Shown: positions 8,350 through 17,435 of the stretch, one piece after another | How the letters are laid out: every line of letters begins with the position of its first letter | Numbering within the stretch: position 1 is the stretch's first letter | Assembly (NCBI GenBank): GCA_958296445.1 | Contig: OY282565.1 | Span: forward strand, 847,936 to 911,935 | Source of the DNA: an uncultured Dehalococcoidia bacterium | GTDB taxonomy: Bacteria; Chloroflexota; Dehalococcoidia; Lucifugimonadales; UBA3495 | Direction: 5' to 3' | Length of the DNA: 64,000 bases | The notes under the pieces: generated by a model | What the model was told of the DNA's origin: nothing | What the model saw: the letters and a program-made list of their open reading frames with translations, nothing else | Database searches by the model: none | Position numbers and translations under genes: made by a program

Positions 8350-10188
8350 TTGCGGAATCTGGCGAACTTTCTGGTACACCTATTCGGACGCGCCGAAGGC
8401 GAGGAAAGCGCTCGCCGCCAGGCCGTTCACGACCGTTGCCTGTACTGCGATGAGCCAATCCGAGATTCCCAATCCTACCTGACCTTTCGCGTTTGCCCCT
8501 TCTGCCGCTTCCACTACACCATCACCGCCCGCGAGCGCATCGAACTACTGGCCGACCGGGCGACTTTCAAGGAATCCCACAAATACCTAAGCTCCGTCGC
8601 CCCCCTGTCCTTCGCCCATCGCGGACGCTACGGCCAACTGCTGGCCCAAGACCAGAACCGCACCGGCCTGACCGAAGCCGCCGTCACCGGCCGCTGTAAA
8701 ATCGACGGCGCGGACGTCGTCCTAATCGTCCTCGACTTCTCCTTTATGGGCGGCACGATGGGCAGCGTGGTAGGCGAAAAGGTGGCGACCGCCCTAGAGG
8801 CCGCCGCCAAGAGCGGCATCCCCGTGGTGGCCGTCGTTTCCGGCGGCGGCGTGCGGGTTCAAGAGGGCGTGCTGTCCCTCATGCAGATGGCGAAAACCGT
8901 CACCGCCGCCAACCGCCTGCGCGACGAAGGCGCCCCCTTTATCGTAGTGCTGGCTAACCCCTCCACCGGACAGGCTTACGCCAGCTTCGCCAACCTAGCC
9001 GACGTCATCCTAGCCGAACCCAAGTCGCTCATTGGCCTCTCCCCCCTGCGCACCCTGCGGGAAGCCTCCAGCATCCCCCTGCCTCTGGACGCCCACACCG
9101 CCGAAGCCCACGTAGGCCACGGGCTACTGGACAACGTCATTGACCGCGAGGTGCTGCGGGTGCGGCTGTCCGCCCTGCTCCATATCCTGCAAGGCGCCAA
9201 GCAAAGCACCCGCCCGGACAAGGCGGAACAAGCCGACCTGTTCCGGGCCGCCGACGAGGAATGTGAGCCGGTAGAGCCGTGGGCCGCCCTAGCCGCCGTC
9301 CGCCACTCGGAACGCCCCGCCGCCGCCACCTACTTCCGCCAGATGCTCGACCCCTTCATCGAACTGCGGGGCGACCGCCTCAACAGCGACGACCGCTCCG
9401 TAGTGGCCGGCGTCGGCTTCCTGGCCGGGCAGCCCGTCGCGGTTATCGGCCAGCAACGCCGCCCCCTGCTAGAGGGCGAGCGCTATCACGTCTACCCCGA
9501 CGGCCTCCGCAAGGCCCAGCGGCTCATCGGGCTGGCTTCCCGCTTCAAGCTGCCCCTGATAACCCTGGTTGACACCCAAGGCGCCGACCCCGGCCTAGAG
9601 GCCGAGGAGCAGGGCATCGGCAACGCCATCGCCCGCACCCTGTCGGCTATGCTCGACGTCCCAACCCCCATCGTGTCGGTGGTCATCGGCGAAGGCGGCA
9701 GCGAGGGCGCCCTCGCCCTAGGACTGGCCGACCGCATACTGATGCAACAGTACGCCGTATATTCCCCCATATCGCTGAACCACAACCTAGCCGGCGCCTT
9801 CCACGAACCCCTGCTCGACCGCGAAGCCGCCGACGCCCTGATGCTAACCGCCCAAGACTGCGTAGACCTAGGCATCGCCGACCAAGTAATCCCCGAACCC
9901 CAAGGCGGCTCCCACCTAGACCCCCGCGCCGCCGGCGCCGCCCTCCACGGCGCCATCCTCAGAGAGCTCAACAAGCTCGCCCGGATGTCCCAAGGCAAGC
10001 TGATGAAGCGCCGCTACGGCAAGTTCCGCCGCATGGGCGAAGCCAGCGAATACTCCCAAGAAGCAATGACCCGCGAAGTAGAACTCCTTATGAGCATAAC
10101 CCTAGGCGAGCGCCCCCCCACCCGCACCCCAAGAAAAAGAGACACCGACCCCGAACCCCACGAAGCCTACACCGCCACCGACGACTAA
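8350..10188 (+). CDS. accDA: Acetyl-CoA carboxylase carboxyltransferase, fused beta-alpha subunit (AccDA)
   Basis: A 612-residue single chain with the AccD half first and the AccA half second. Residues ~30-52 form the AccD zinc ribbon (CLYC ... CPFC). Then follow the AccD crotonase-like core (SFMGGTMGSVVGEK, SGGGVRVQEG) and, from about residue 325, the AccA core (ELRGDR, GQQRRPLLEG, EGGSEGALALG). It transfers carboxyl from carboxybiotin to acetyl-CoA, the first committed step of fatty acid synthesis, and would need separate AccB and AccC, not present here. The start is TTG 8350, supported by GGAGGAG eight bases before. The final ~25 residues are a charged, proline-rich tail. Confidence 0.93.
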   Translation: MRNLANFLVHLFGRAEGEESARRQAVHDRCLYCDEPIRDSQSYLTFRVCPFCRFHYTITARERIELLADRATFKESHKYLSSVAPLSFAHRGRYGQLLAQDQNRTGLTEAAVTGRCKIDGADVVLIVLDFSFMGGTMGSVVGEKVATALEAAAKSGIPVVAVVSGGGVRVQEGVLSLMQMAKTVTAANRLRDEGAPFIVVLANPSTGQAYASFANLADVILAEPKSLIGLSPLRTLREASSIPLPLDAHTAEAHVGHGLLDNVIDREVLRVRLSALLHILQGAKQSTRPDKAEQADLFRAADEECEPVEPWAALAAVRHSERPAAATYFRQMLDPFIELRGDRLNSDDRSVVAGVGFLAGQPVAVIGQQRRPLLEGERYHVYPDGLRKAQRLIGLASRFKLPLITLVDTQGADPGLEAEEQGIGNAIARTLSAMLDVPTPIVSVVIGEGGSEGALALGLADRILMQQYAVYSPISLNHNLAGAFHEPLLDREAADALMLTAQDCVDLGIADQVIPEPQGGSHLDPRAAGAALHGAILRELNKLARMSQGKLMKRRYGKFRRMGEASEYSQEAMTREVELLMSITLGERPPTRTPRKRDTDPEPHEAYTATDD

Positions 10189-10212
10189 GGGCAGGTCTCA
10201 AACCTGCCCCCA
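10189..10212. terminator. Hairpin between convergent genes
   Basis: GGGCAGGT and ACCTGCCC form an 8-bp stem with a short loop right after the AccDA stop and before the 3' end of the opposing gene. There is no T run in the + direction; it may serve both genes. Confidence 0.5.
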
Positions 10213-10237
10213 GCCATTGCCCAAGCGGAATTCGGAA

Positions 10238-12358
10238 TTAGTAGCCGCACTCCCTCCGGCGGGCGTCCAAGAGATCGTTAAGAGAGTTTTCATCCCCTAC
10301 GACCTGCGCAGCATTGTATGTGCCGTATTGCCGCGTAAGGTCTAATACCCAAGGAAGGCCATTCCGAACTGCGCACTGGACGAATTCCACGGCTACCTGG
10401 TATTTATCCTCCTGCGGCGGCGCTTGCGTTGGGAATGGCCCTGGTTCCCTCGTACCCCTCGACGTTGGCGCTATCGTAGTCGTCGGCATTGTCGGCGGTT
10501 CGAATTCGTAATCTTGATGTATGGTTGCTTGGAAAGTGACAAACTCCCCGCTGTTTTCTACCTTTTCCGGGTCGGCATCATAGCGGTCCTGCTCCTCTAT
10601 GGCGTCCTCGATGTCATCCCGGCCTCTCTCGGCGCTGTTTTCACTTCGGAAAACATAGACGCCTGATATCGTGGATTCAAAAACATCGCCGCCCTCGACA
10701 GCATCCACGTTGGCTTCACAGCGGTTGATGCCCGAAACATCGAAGTAGTAGCTGCTGTTACAACTGGCGTTACCTCTGAGTACCAATACATCCCCCGTTT
10801 TGTCCAGCGCCCTCTTCAGAGCACTGTCGTCATCCACGAACCCGCCCCGGTCGAGAGCTTTCAGGAACTCTTGCACAAACCCTGCGGAGTACACAATGAG
10901 TCCCCGGTCTTCCAGCAGGGCTATCTCATTATCATCTCCCCACACCTCGAAGCCGCGGTATTCGCCATCTTTCAAGCCCGGGCCGTCCTCATCATCTCTC
11001 AGCGTTTCCCGGATGTCTTCAAAGTCAAAGTTGCCGGAGAAGATAGTGCCGACTAAGTCTCCTCCCCCGAACCCTTGCTGCATCGCATAGTTTACTTCCT
11101 CAAGGGCAATGGCTTCACCCATCCAATAGGGCATAGTGTCCGCGTAGACATCCGCCCAGTCTTGCTTCCATTCTTCTGCATCTTCCAAGTCTGAACTGCG
11201 GCTGCTCGGCACAGTGAATATTCGGAATCGCATTATTTGTTGGGGAATTCCGTCTGGGAACTCCGTCTGTAGAATGGCGGCGACGTTTTGCACTGTCACG
11301 AATGGAGCGTCTTCCAAGATAAGGTCCTGCGGATTATCTCCCTCCCCCGTGCCGCCGCCGATGAAGGGGCCGATGATAGACGCTTCGTAGGTGACCAGTT
11401 GGCTGTCTGTTTCAATCTGGTCGAGTATTGTGTCATAGGTGTTTTGCTCCCCTATGGCAACCTCAATATCATCCAGACCGGACTCGGCCTGATTTTCGCT
11501 GACGAAAACATAAACGCCTGTCACTTGGCTGGTGGCGGCGTCTCCGCCACTGACCACTTCGGCCAATGCGTCGCAACTGTTCAACGAAGCCTGAAAGAAG
11601 TTGCTGTTGCATCCTGAAACACCGTTGATAATCAGCCCTTCAGACCTGTCCAACGCCTGCCTCAGTGCGCTGGAGTCGTCCGCGATGCCCCTGTCGGTGT
11701 CGAGAGCTTTCAGCAGGTCTCGCGCAAAAGCGCCGACCACAAGGACTCCGTCGTCTTCCAGCAACGCAATCTCGTCGTCCCATATCTCGAAGGAGAGGTA
11801 CGTGTCTGAGTCGCTGCCAGCATCCTCAAGGGAATCGCGGATGTCGGCAAACACAAATTGGCCCGTGAAAACCCAGCCCAGAGCTTTCCCATCGGCATCC
11901 GTTTGGAGCGCCGCAACGGTTATGTCATCGAGTCCAATGGCGCCCGATACCTTCGAGAAATCATCGGCCCATTTGTTCCGCCAGCGGTCCTTCCAGTCTT
12001 CCGGGTCGTCGGGGTTAATCCCTGGCAGTCCCAATGAACTGAAGCTCGCCAGTTGGGAGGGAATTTCCGGGGAGGCCAGAATCGCGGCGACATCAACTAT
12101 CGCCACGGATGAGGCTCTGTTGAGGATGAAGTCCTGTGGGAATGTCCTGCCGCCTCCTCTTGCGAACAACACCACGGCAACGACGGCGACGATAGCGATG
12201 ACGGTGCCGCCCGCGATGCCGAGGAACTTCTTGTTCCCCAGCAAGCCTCTCGAGGGTCCCCGCGACCCTCCGCCGGGCGCGGGCTGCGGCGCCGGGACAG
12301 AATCCGCCGGGTCAGAGTCGGGGGGGGGGGGGGGGGGGGGGGTAGCTGGAGTTGTCAT
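10238..12358 (-). CDS. Membrane-anchored protein with two homologous extracytoplasmic domains; poly-proline start
   Basis: 706 residues, family not recognised. Residues 1-40 are low complexity (seven prolines in a row at 7-13, then Pro/Gly/Ser). A hydrophobic helix at ~46-66 (FLGIAGGTVIAIVAVVAVVLF) is a likely single membrane anchor. Then come two related domains (~75-345 and ~350-620). Both contain D-x-x-E-(D/E)-W-K, GFEVW/FEIWDDEIALLED, FLKALD-type, DDDSALKRALD/DDSSALRQALD and SGVYVF(R/V)SEN motifs, so the gene arose by internal duplication. Paired cysteines (e.g. GCNS and SCD) may form disulphides. The C-terminus has a Pro/Thr linker and a ~60-residue module. The poly-proline stretch is encoded by a 23-base homopolymer. 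Confidence 0.7.
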   Translation of the reverse strand: MTTPATPPPPPPPDSDPADSVPAPQPAPGGGSRGPSRGLLGNKKFLGIAGGTVIAIVAVVAVVLFARGGGRTFPQDFILNRASSVAIVDVAAILASPEIPSQLASFSSLGLPGINPDDPEDWKDRWRNKWADDFSKVSGAIGLDDITVAALQTDADGKALGWVFTGQFVFADIRDSLEDAGSDSDTYLSFEIWDDEIALLEDDGVLVVGAFARDLLKALDTDRGIADDSSALRQALDRSEGLIINGVSGCNSNFFQASLNSCDALAEVVSGGDAATSQVTGVYVFVSENQAESGLDDIEVAIGEQNTYDTILDQIETDSQLVTYEASIIGPFIGGGTGEGDNPQDLILEDAPFVTVQNVAAILQTEFPDGIPQQIMRFRIFTVPSSRSSDLEDAEEWKQDWADVYADTMPYWMGEAIALEEVNYAMQQGFGGGDLVGTIFSGNFDFEDIRETLRDDEDGPGLKDGEYRGFEVWGDDNEIALLEDRGLIVYSAGFVQEFLKALDRGGFVDDDSALKRALDKTGDVLVLRGNASCNSSYYFDVSGINRCEANVDAVEGGDVFESTISGVYVFRSENSAERGRDDIEDAIEEQDRYDADPEKVENSGEFVTFQATIHQDYEFEPPTMPTTTIAPTSRGTREPGPFPTQAPPQEDKYQVAVEFVQCAVRNGLPWVLDLTRQYGTYNAAQVVGDENSLNDLLDARRRECGY
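12320..12342. repeat. G(23) homopolymer inside a coding region
   Basis: An uninterrupted run of 23 G on the + strand (C on the coding strand), 5 codons after the ATG of the 706-residue protein. A one- or two-base change in length would shift the frame before the membrane anchor. Confidence 0.95.
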
Positions 12359-12428
12359 TTGGAGAAACCTCGCGTGACTTATTTTGAGTATCCAATCGCC
12401 GGATATGCGCTACAGCGCATAAACAACA

Positions 12429-12451
12429 GGGGCATTTTATTAAAATGCCCC
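12429..12451 (-). terminator. Hairpin terminator after mrp
   Basis: GGGGCATTTTA and TAAAATGCCCC make an 11-bp perfect stem with a 1-base centre. It lies just past the mrp stop on the minus strand and before the promoter side of the 706-residue gene. Confidence 0.6.
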
Positions 12452-12484
12452 GTTTTGTCAACCTTTTCTGCGGAAAACGAGCAA

Positions 12485-13303
12485 TTACGTCGCCTCGCGC
12501 CCGAACTCCCGCAGGCTACGGCGCAATTCTGCGGCGATGTCCGAGTACTCCTCGCGCACCTCTTCGTCGGCCAGCACCGTGGGCATTTCGTTGTTGCGGT
12601 AGGACGACCGCAAGGCCATGCTGCCCAAGTAAGGGGCGTCCACCTCGGCGGCCAGGGCGCGGCCCCCGCCTTGCCCGAAAATGTCGCCGGTGTAGTTTTC
12701 CACTACCCCAACCACATTCAGGTTCAGCTTGCGAATCATATTGATGCAGCGTTTGGCGTCCAGCACCGCCAAGTCCTGGGGGGTGCTTACCACCACGAAG
12801 CCGTCCATCGGCAGGGTCTGCATCACCGTCAGCGGCGAGTCCGACGTGCCGGGCGGCAGGTCTACCACCAGATAGTCCAGCTCGTCCCACTCGGTGGTCT
12901 GAAGGAACTGGTTGATGGCGTTGTGAATCATCGGGCCGCGCCAGATGATGGCCTCTTCCGCGTTTTCCTGAAAAAAGGCCATAGACACGACTTTAACGCC
13001 CCACTGCTCGGCCGGGATGATTTGCCCGTCCACGTAGTCGGGCCGGGCGGTAGCGGCCAGAACGTTGGTGACGTTCGGGCAGTCTATATCAACGTCGAGG
13101 ATGCCGACGCGGGCGCCCTCCTTGGCCAGCGTTACCGCCAGGTTCACCGCCACGGTGGTTTTGCCGACGCCGCCCTTGCCGCTGTAGACGCCGACTTTGG
13201 TTTTGATTTTGCCCAGCCGCTCGCCGATTTGCCGCTTTTGTTGCCAGTTGCGCTTGATTTGCTCCAGACGCGCGTTCTGGGCATTCTGCTGGGGGGTGGA
13301 CAT
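12485..13303 (-). CDS. Mrp/ApbC-family P-loop ATPase (Fe-S cluster carrier-like)
   Basis: A 272-residue NTPase with the deviant Walker A motif GKGGVGKTT at 42-50, a DVDIDCPN switch region and VVDLPPGTSDSP, the hallmark of Mrp/NBP35 proteins. In typical Mrp proteins a CxxC pair near the C-terminus (after GVVEN) binds the transferred cluster; here that place reads GVVENYTGDIFGQGGG with no cysteines. It may therefore not carry a cluster the usual way. The DUF59 domain often fused at the N-terminus of Mrp is encoded by the gene just upstream (13478-13786), so the two probably work together in Fe-S maturation. Confidence 0.88.
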   Translation of the reverse strand: MSTPQQNAQNARLEQIKRNWQQKRQIGERLGKIKTKVGVYSGKGGVGKTTVAVNLAVTLAKEGARVGILDVDIDCPNVTNVLAATARPDYVDGQIIPAEQWGVKVVSMAFFQENAEEAIIWRGPMIHNAINQFLQTTEWDELDYLVVDLPPGTSDSPLTVMQTLPMDGFVVVSTPQDLAVLDAKRCINMIRKLNLNVVGVVENYTGDIFGQGGGRALAAEVDAPYLGSMALRSSYRNNEMPTVLADEEVREEYSDIAAELRRSLREFGREAT

Positions 13304-13367
13304 AGCTCTCCCGCCGCGCTGCTGAATAGGGGTTCCGGGACGCCCCCGCCCTGGCTATCCCCCGCCT

Positions 13368-13433
13368 GTCATTCTGAGCAAAGCGAAGAATCCCGGCTTG
13401 GGCGGTGAGACCATTCGCTTCGCTCAGGGTGAC
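13368..13433. repeat. GTCATTCTGAGCAAAGCGAAG palindromic element
   Basis: The left arm GTCATTCTGAGCAAAGCG pairs with the right arm CGCTTCGCTCAGGGTGAC around CGGCTTGGGCGGTGAGACC. Members of this family also occur near 6477, 7355, 19038, 26639, 47827, 47951, 62180, 62908, 63452 and 63968. Confidence 0.85.
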
Positions 13434-13477
13434 AAAGGGGCCGCTCAGGGCGATAAAAGGGATTGCTCAGGCCGGGG

Positions 13478-13786
13478 CTAGATGCCCAACTGGTTGCGGG
13501 CTTCCTCGCTAATCAAGTCCGGCGACCACGGGGGGTCGAAGACCATTTCAATCTGCACTTCCTCCACGCCGTCCAGTTCCTGGATGGCCCATTCCGCCTG
13601 CTGGCCGATGTACGGCCCCATCCCGCAGCCGGGGAAGGTCAGCGTCATCTGCACGTAAACGTCCGACTCGCTCACCTGAACGTCGTAAATCAGCCCCAAG
13701 TCAACCACGTTCACCGGGATTTCGGGGTCGTACACCGTCCTGAGCGCATCCAGCACCTCGTCCTTGCTCACAACTGCTGCTGCCAC
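13478..13786 (-). CDS. DUF59/MIP18-family metal-sulfur cluster assembly factor
   Basis: A 102-residue protein with the family core DPEIPVNVVDLGLIYDV at 20-36 and the conserved cysteine at residue 54 in PGCGMGP. Its length is normal for SufT/PaaD-like proteins. It lies upstream of the Mrp-like ATPase on the same strand, separated by a palindromic repeat, which supports a joint role in Fe-S assembly. The ATG at 13786 follows GGAGGCTAAC on its strand. Confidence 0.88.
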   Translation of the reverse strand: MAAAVVSKDEVLDALRTVYDPEIPVNVVDLGLIYDVQVSESDVYVQMTLTFPGCGMGPYIGQQAEWAIQELDGVEEVQIEMVFDPPWSPDLISEEARNQLGI

Positions 13787-13883
13787 GTTAGCCTCCTCTG
13801 CGCCGCTGTCATATTTGGATTATAGCAAGAATTCGCGGGATAGGGGCGAGTTTCAGGCCAGCCAAAGAGCCTTTCGATTCTTT

Positions 13884-13972
13884 GTCTGAATCAGGATTTA
13901 CCGGATTTGGGGATTTTCAGGATGTTTCCAATCCGGTGAATCCTTTAATCCGGTAAATCCTGATTCAGACAA
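13884..13972. repeat. TCTGAATCAGGATT hairpin element (long form)
   Basis: Ends GTCTGAATCAGGATTTACCG and CGGTAAATCCTGATTCAGAC are perfect inverted repeats of about 20 bp with a core rich in AATCCGGTGAATCC words. Confidence 0.9.
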
Positions 13973-14006
13973 TGCCCCAAGAACCGAAAGACCCTGAGAT
14001 GCGCCC

Positions 14007-14975
14007 CTAGGGAATCAGCAGCACCTTGCCCGTTGTGGCCCGGCCCTCCAGCAGTCGGTGGGCTTCGGACGCTTCGGACAAGGGCAGTTCGTGGCCGATG
14101 TGCAGCTTGAGTTGGCCGTCGGCCACCCAGCCCAGCACGTCGCTGGCCCGCTGCTCCAGTTCGGCGCGGTTGACGGTGTAGTCGCCGAGGCCGGGGCGGG
14201 TCAGGTAGAGGGAACCGGCGGCGAACATTCGGGGGTCTATGGGGTCGGGGTTGCCGCTGGCCGCGCCGTAGAGGGCCATCACGCCCCGCCGTCCCAGGCA
14301 GCTAACGCTCTGATGGAAGGTGGTCTTGCCCACGCCGTCATACACTACCCGCACCCCCTCGCCGCTAGTGGCTTCCTTGACTACCTCGGCGAAGTCCTGC
14401 TCAGTGTAGTTGATGGCGTGGTCGGCCCCGGCCTGGCGTGACAATTCGGCCTTTTCCTCGGTGGATACCGTGGTGAAAACATAGCCGCCCAGCATCTTTA
14501 TCATCTGGGTAAGAATCAGGCCCATTCCGCCCGCTCCGGCGTGGACGATTACCCGGTCGCCCGGCTGGACGGCGTAGGTGGAATGGCAAAGGTAGTGGGC
14601 CGTCATACCTTGCAGCATCGCCGCCGCCCCCGCCTTGGCGTCCAAGCCGTCCGGCCGCCGGATGAGCCGCCAGGCCGGAACCAGCGCCTGCTCGGCATAG
14701 GAACCGTTGACGCTACAATAAACCACCGCGTCGCCCGCTGCCACCTCGCTGACGCCGCCGCCCACGGCGGTCACCACCCCCGCGCCCTCGACGCCGATGG
14801 TGCGGGGCAGCGGCGGGCCGGGGTTGATGCCGGCGCGGCTGTAAACGTCGGTGTAGTTGACCCCCGCCGCCTGTATTTGCACTACCGCTTCGCCTTCTCC
14901 GGGGGTTGGGTCGGCGACATCCTGATACTGCATCGCCTCTGGCCCGCCGAAATCATTGATTTGGACTGCCTTCAT
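14007..14975 (-). CDS. NADPH:quinone oxidoreductase family (zinc-free MDR)
   Basis: A 322-residue medium-chain dehydrogenase/reductase. It shows the QOR-type N-terminus (KAVQINDFGGPEAM), GVNYTDVYSRAG, and the nucleotide motif AGAGGMG in VIVHAGAGGMGLILTQ. The zinc-binding cysteine set of alcohol dehydrogenases is absent. It likely reduces quinones or enones with NADPH in the cytosol. The start at 14975 is chosen over an upstream in-frame ATG because GGAGGG lies about 8 bases before it and the family normally begins with MKA. Confidence 0.9.
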   Translation of the reverse strand: MKAVQINDFGGPEAMQYQDVADPTPGEGEAVVQIQAAGVNYTDVYSRAGINPGPPLPRTIGVEGAGVVTAVGGGVSEVAAGDAVVYCSVNGSYAEQALVPAWRLIRRPDGLDAKAGAAAMLQGMTAHYLCHSTYAVQPGDRVIVHAGAGGMGLILTQMIKMLGGYVFTTVSTEEKAELSRQAGADHAINYTEQDFAEVVKEATSGEGVRVVYDGVGKTTFHQSVSCLGRRGVMALYGAASGNPDPIDPRMFAAGSLYLTRPGLGDYTVNRAELEQRASDVLGWVADGQLKLHIGHELPLSEASEAHRLLEGRATTGKVLLIP

Positions 14976-15045
14976 AATCCGTACCCTCCTGTTGCTGCCA
15001 TGCTGTTGTTTCCGGGTTTGCTGAATCTGGTTCCTGCGATGTTGG

Positions 15046-15480
15046 CTACCGGGTAAAGAAATTGAGGAATGCGGCGGCCAAGGCGCCGAATCCCACCGCG
15101 CCCACGGCCCAGACGGAATAGAGCAGCCGGTCAATCCGCCGGTTGGTGGCGTCTATCCGCTCGTTAGTGTGCGCGTTGGTGGCGTCAATGCGCTCGTTAA
15201 TGCGGTCGTTGATGGCGTCAATGCGCTCGTTGGTGGCGTTAATCTGGCGGGTAATCTCGGCGACCTGCTGAATGAGAGTATCCAGCAAGCGATTGGTGGC
15301 TTCCTGTGTAGCCTCCATCCGGGCCAGCGTCACTCGGAAATCGTTCAGCGTTTCCCGGAAGACATCCATTGTTCCCTGCATCTTGCCTTGCGTTTCCTGA
15401 ATCTCGCTTACCGCGGTTTCTAGGCGTCCCAGCCTCTCGAACACGCCGCCCGGCTGCGGGCTATCGCCGTTGGTTGTCAT
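15046..15480 (-). CDS. Coiled-coil protein with C-terminal membrane anchor
   Basis: 144 residues, no known family. Residues ~15-110 are a coiled coil with an internal repeat of I-x-x-x-N-E-R-I-D-A-(I/T)-N, reflecting a DNA-level repeat (GCGTCAATGCGCTCGTT, about 21 bp). Residues ~120-140 (VWAVGAVGFGALAAAFLNFF) form one membrane helix at the end, so the protein is likely tail-anchored with the coil in the cytoplasm. The start at 15480 has AAAAGGGG upstream; a start 8 codons earlier is possible. Confidence 0.65.
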   Translation of the reverse strand: MTTNGDSPQPGGVFERLGRLETAVSEIQETQGKMQGTMDVFRETLNDFRVTLARMEATQEATNRLLDTLIQQVAEITRQINATNERIDAINDRINERIDATNAHTNERIDATNRRIDRLLYSVWAVGAVGFGALAAAFLNFFTR

Positions 15481-15737
15481 CGCGTCTACCCCTTTTGAGA
15501 GCATCCCGCCCCGATTATAGCACGGCTTGGCTACGCCCCTGCGCCGCTTGCCGGAAATGGGGCCGGGCAGAGGCATTCCCAAATTGCCAATCATTCCCGA
15601 AACTGATACTATCCTATGGCGCTTTTCCGAGGGCGTGAATTTGATCGCAAAACAGGCGTTGGCAGTGTCATACCGTACAGGATTGCCGGTAAGGGGGCAG
15701 ACGCGCAACGCGGTTGGCAAGGCACAGCGAGGAACCG

Positions 15738-17360
15738 ATGGCAGAGAGCTTCCTGGATTTCGTAAAGAGCCTCCCGGAGCAGGGAAACGTCCGAACCGTT
15801 AGCCTAGAAGAGCTGGACGCGGATGCGAACAAGTTCGGACGGGTCACCAGCACGGGCGGACGCAGCTTTTACTCCAACGTCCGCAACCGCAGCGCCGGCG
15901 TGGCGGTGGTTTTCGGCGGCGACCGGGTTGCCACCAAGAATTTCAACCCTACCCAGCAGCGCATCAGCGAGCGCCGGGAGCAGACGCTTGAGGAAGTCCG
16001 CAAGTACCTGTTGCGGGCGCCCCTACTCCGGGTTCAGCGAACAATCGGCGACAATTCGGAGTTCAACCCCAAGTGCAACCTCTTTCTGTCAGTCCAGCGG
16101 GCCGACAATGTGCGTCAAGCCTGCCTCTGGAGCCACACCCTCCGCGATTACGACCCCTCCTCCCCCGGCCCCGACCTCTACGAAGTCTGCATCCCCGAAT
16201 GGCCCGAAAACGAGCGCCAGGTGCTGGTTTTTCCCGAGGAAAACCTCACAGTAATTCTAGGGATAGACTACGTTGGCGAAGTGAAAATGGGCTTCCTGCG
16301 TATGGCGATGTGGGACGCCAAGGAAGAGGGCCTGCTCAGCCTGCACGCCGGTTCCAAGGTGGTGGCCGCCCAGCAGCCCGACGGCAGCTCCAAGCGCTAC
16401 GGGATGCTGTTTTTCGGGCTTTCCGGCACCGGCAAGACCACCCACGCCTGCCACGGCCACGATATGGGAGCGCCCGGCGAGGTGATGGACATTTTGCAGG
16501 ACGACATCGTGGCCTTGGGCAAGGACGGGCGGGCCCTAGGCACCGAGCGCGGCTTCTACCTCAAGACCGAGGGAATGAACCCCGATACGCAGGCACTCAT
16601 TTACGGCGCCCTGCGTTCCCCCGAAGCCCTTTTCGAGAACGTGATGCTGACCCACGACGGCGAAATTGACTACTCCGACCTGTCGCTGGGCGGCAACGGC
16701 CGGGCCGTCATTCCCCGCAGCAGCTTCGGCGAACACGTGGGCGGCGACATCAACCTGCCGTCCCTGGACCAGCTCGACGGTATGGTGGTGGCCTTTATCA
16801 CCCGCCGGATGACCGTTCTGCCGCTGGTGTCGCGCCTCACCCCCGAACAGGCCGCCGCCGCCTTTATGCTGGGCGAAAGCGTGGAAACCACCGCCGGTGA
16901 CCCGCGCCGCGCCGGAGAGTCGGTGCGCGTCGTCGGCACCAACCCCTTCCTCATCGGCTCCGAGGCCGACGAAGGCAACTGGTTCTACGATTTCCTCAAG
17001 AACAATGAAGACAAGGTGCAGTGCTACCTGCTCAACACCGGCGGCGTGGGCGAGATTCTGGAGCGCGACGAGCAGGGGCGGGCCACAGTCAAGCAGCCGG
17101 TCACCCGGGTTCCCATCCCGGAAATGTCGGCTGTGATTCGCGGCATCCTTCGCAACACTGCCCAATGGGGCGAAGACCCGCTCTTTGGCACTGAGGTTCC
17201 GGTTTCGGTGGAGGGGTTCGACATCGGGAAATATGACCTGTCCAACTTCTATACCGACGAACAGATTCAGGAGTACGCTGACCGTCTGAAGGAAGAGCGC
17301 CGGGCCCACTTGTCCGGCTTCCCCGGCCTGAACCCGAAAATTATGGAAGCCTGCAACTAG
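15738..17360 (+). CDS. pckA: Phosphoenolpyruvate carboxykinase (ATP)
   Basis: A 540-residue enzyme that converts oxaloacetate plus ATP to PEP, CO2 and ADP in gluconeogenesis. The kinase P-loop GLSGTGKTT at 227-235 and the DDIVAL metal-binding motif (~260) identify the ATP-dependent family. The substrate region reads DYVGEVKMGFLRM rather than the common YxGEMKKG form, so this is a divergent member. ATG 15738 with GCGAGGA just upstream is preferred to an in-frame TTG 24 bases earlier. Confidence 0.93.
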   Translation: MAESFLDFVKSLPEQGNVRTVSLEELDADANKFGRVTSTGGRSFYSNVRNRSAGVAVVFGGDRVATKNFNPTQQRISERREQTLEEVRKYLLRAPLLRVQRTIGDNSEFNPKCNLFLSVQRADNVRQACLWSHTLRDYDPSSPGPDLYEVCIPEWPENERQVLVFPEENLTVILGIDYVGEVKMGFLRMAMWDAKEEGLLSLHAGSKVVAAQQPDGSSKRYGMLFFGLSGTGKTTHACHGHDMGAPGEVMDILQDDIVALGKDGRALGTERGFYLKTEGMNPDTQALIYGALRSPEALFENVMLTHDGEIDYSDLSLGGNGRAVIPRSSFGEHVGGDINLPSLDQLDGMVVAFITRRMTVLPLVSRLTPEQAAAAFMLGESVETTAGDPRRAGESVRVVGTNPFLIGSEADEGNWFYDFLKNNEDKVQCYLLNTGGVGEILERDEQGRATVKQPVTRVPIPEMSAVIRGILRNTAQWGEDPLFGTEVPVSVEGFDIGKYDLSNFYTDEQIQEYADRLKEERRAHLSGFPGLNPKIMEACN

Positions 17361-17435
17361 CCAACGGAATCAATAATCGGCAGCCGGGCGGTTCCCGCCA
17401 AAAATTGGCGGCGCCAACCCGGCGGAGGTAAGTCC

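Noticed and set aside
11601..12377. 258-residue + strand frame opposite the 706-residue membrane protein
   Set aside because: Composition is that of an antisense shadow; the minus-strand frame has a clear membrane helix and duplicated domains.
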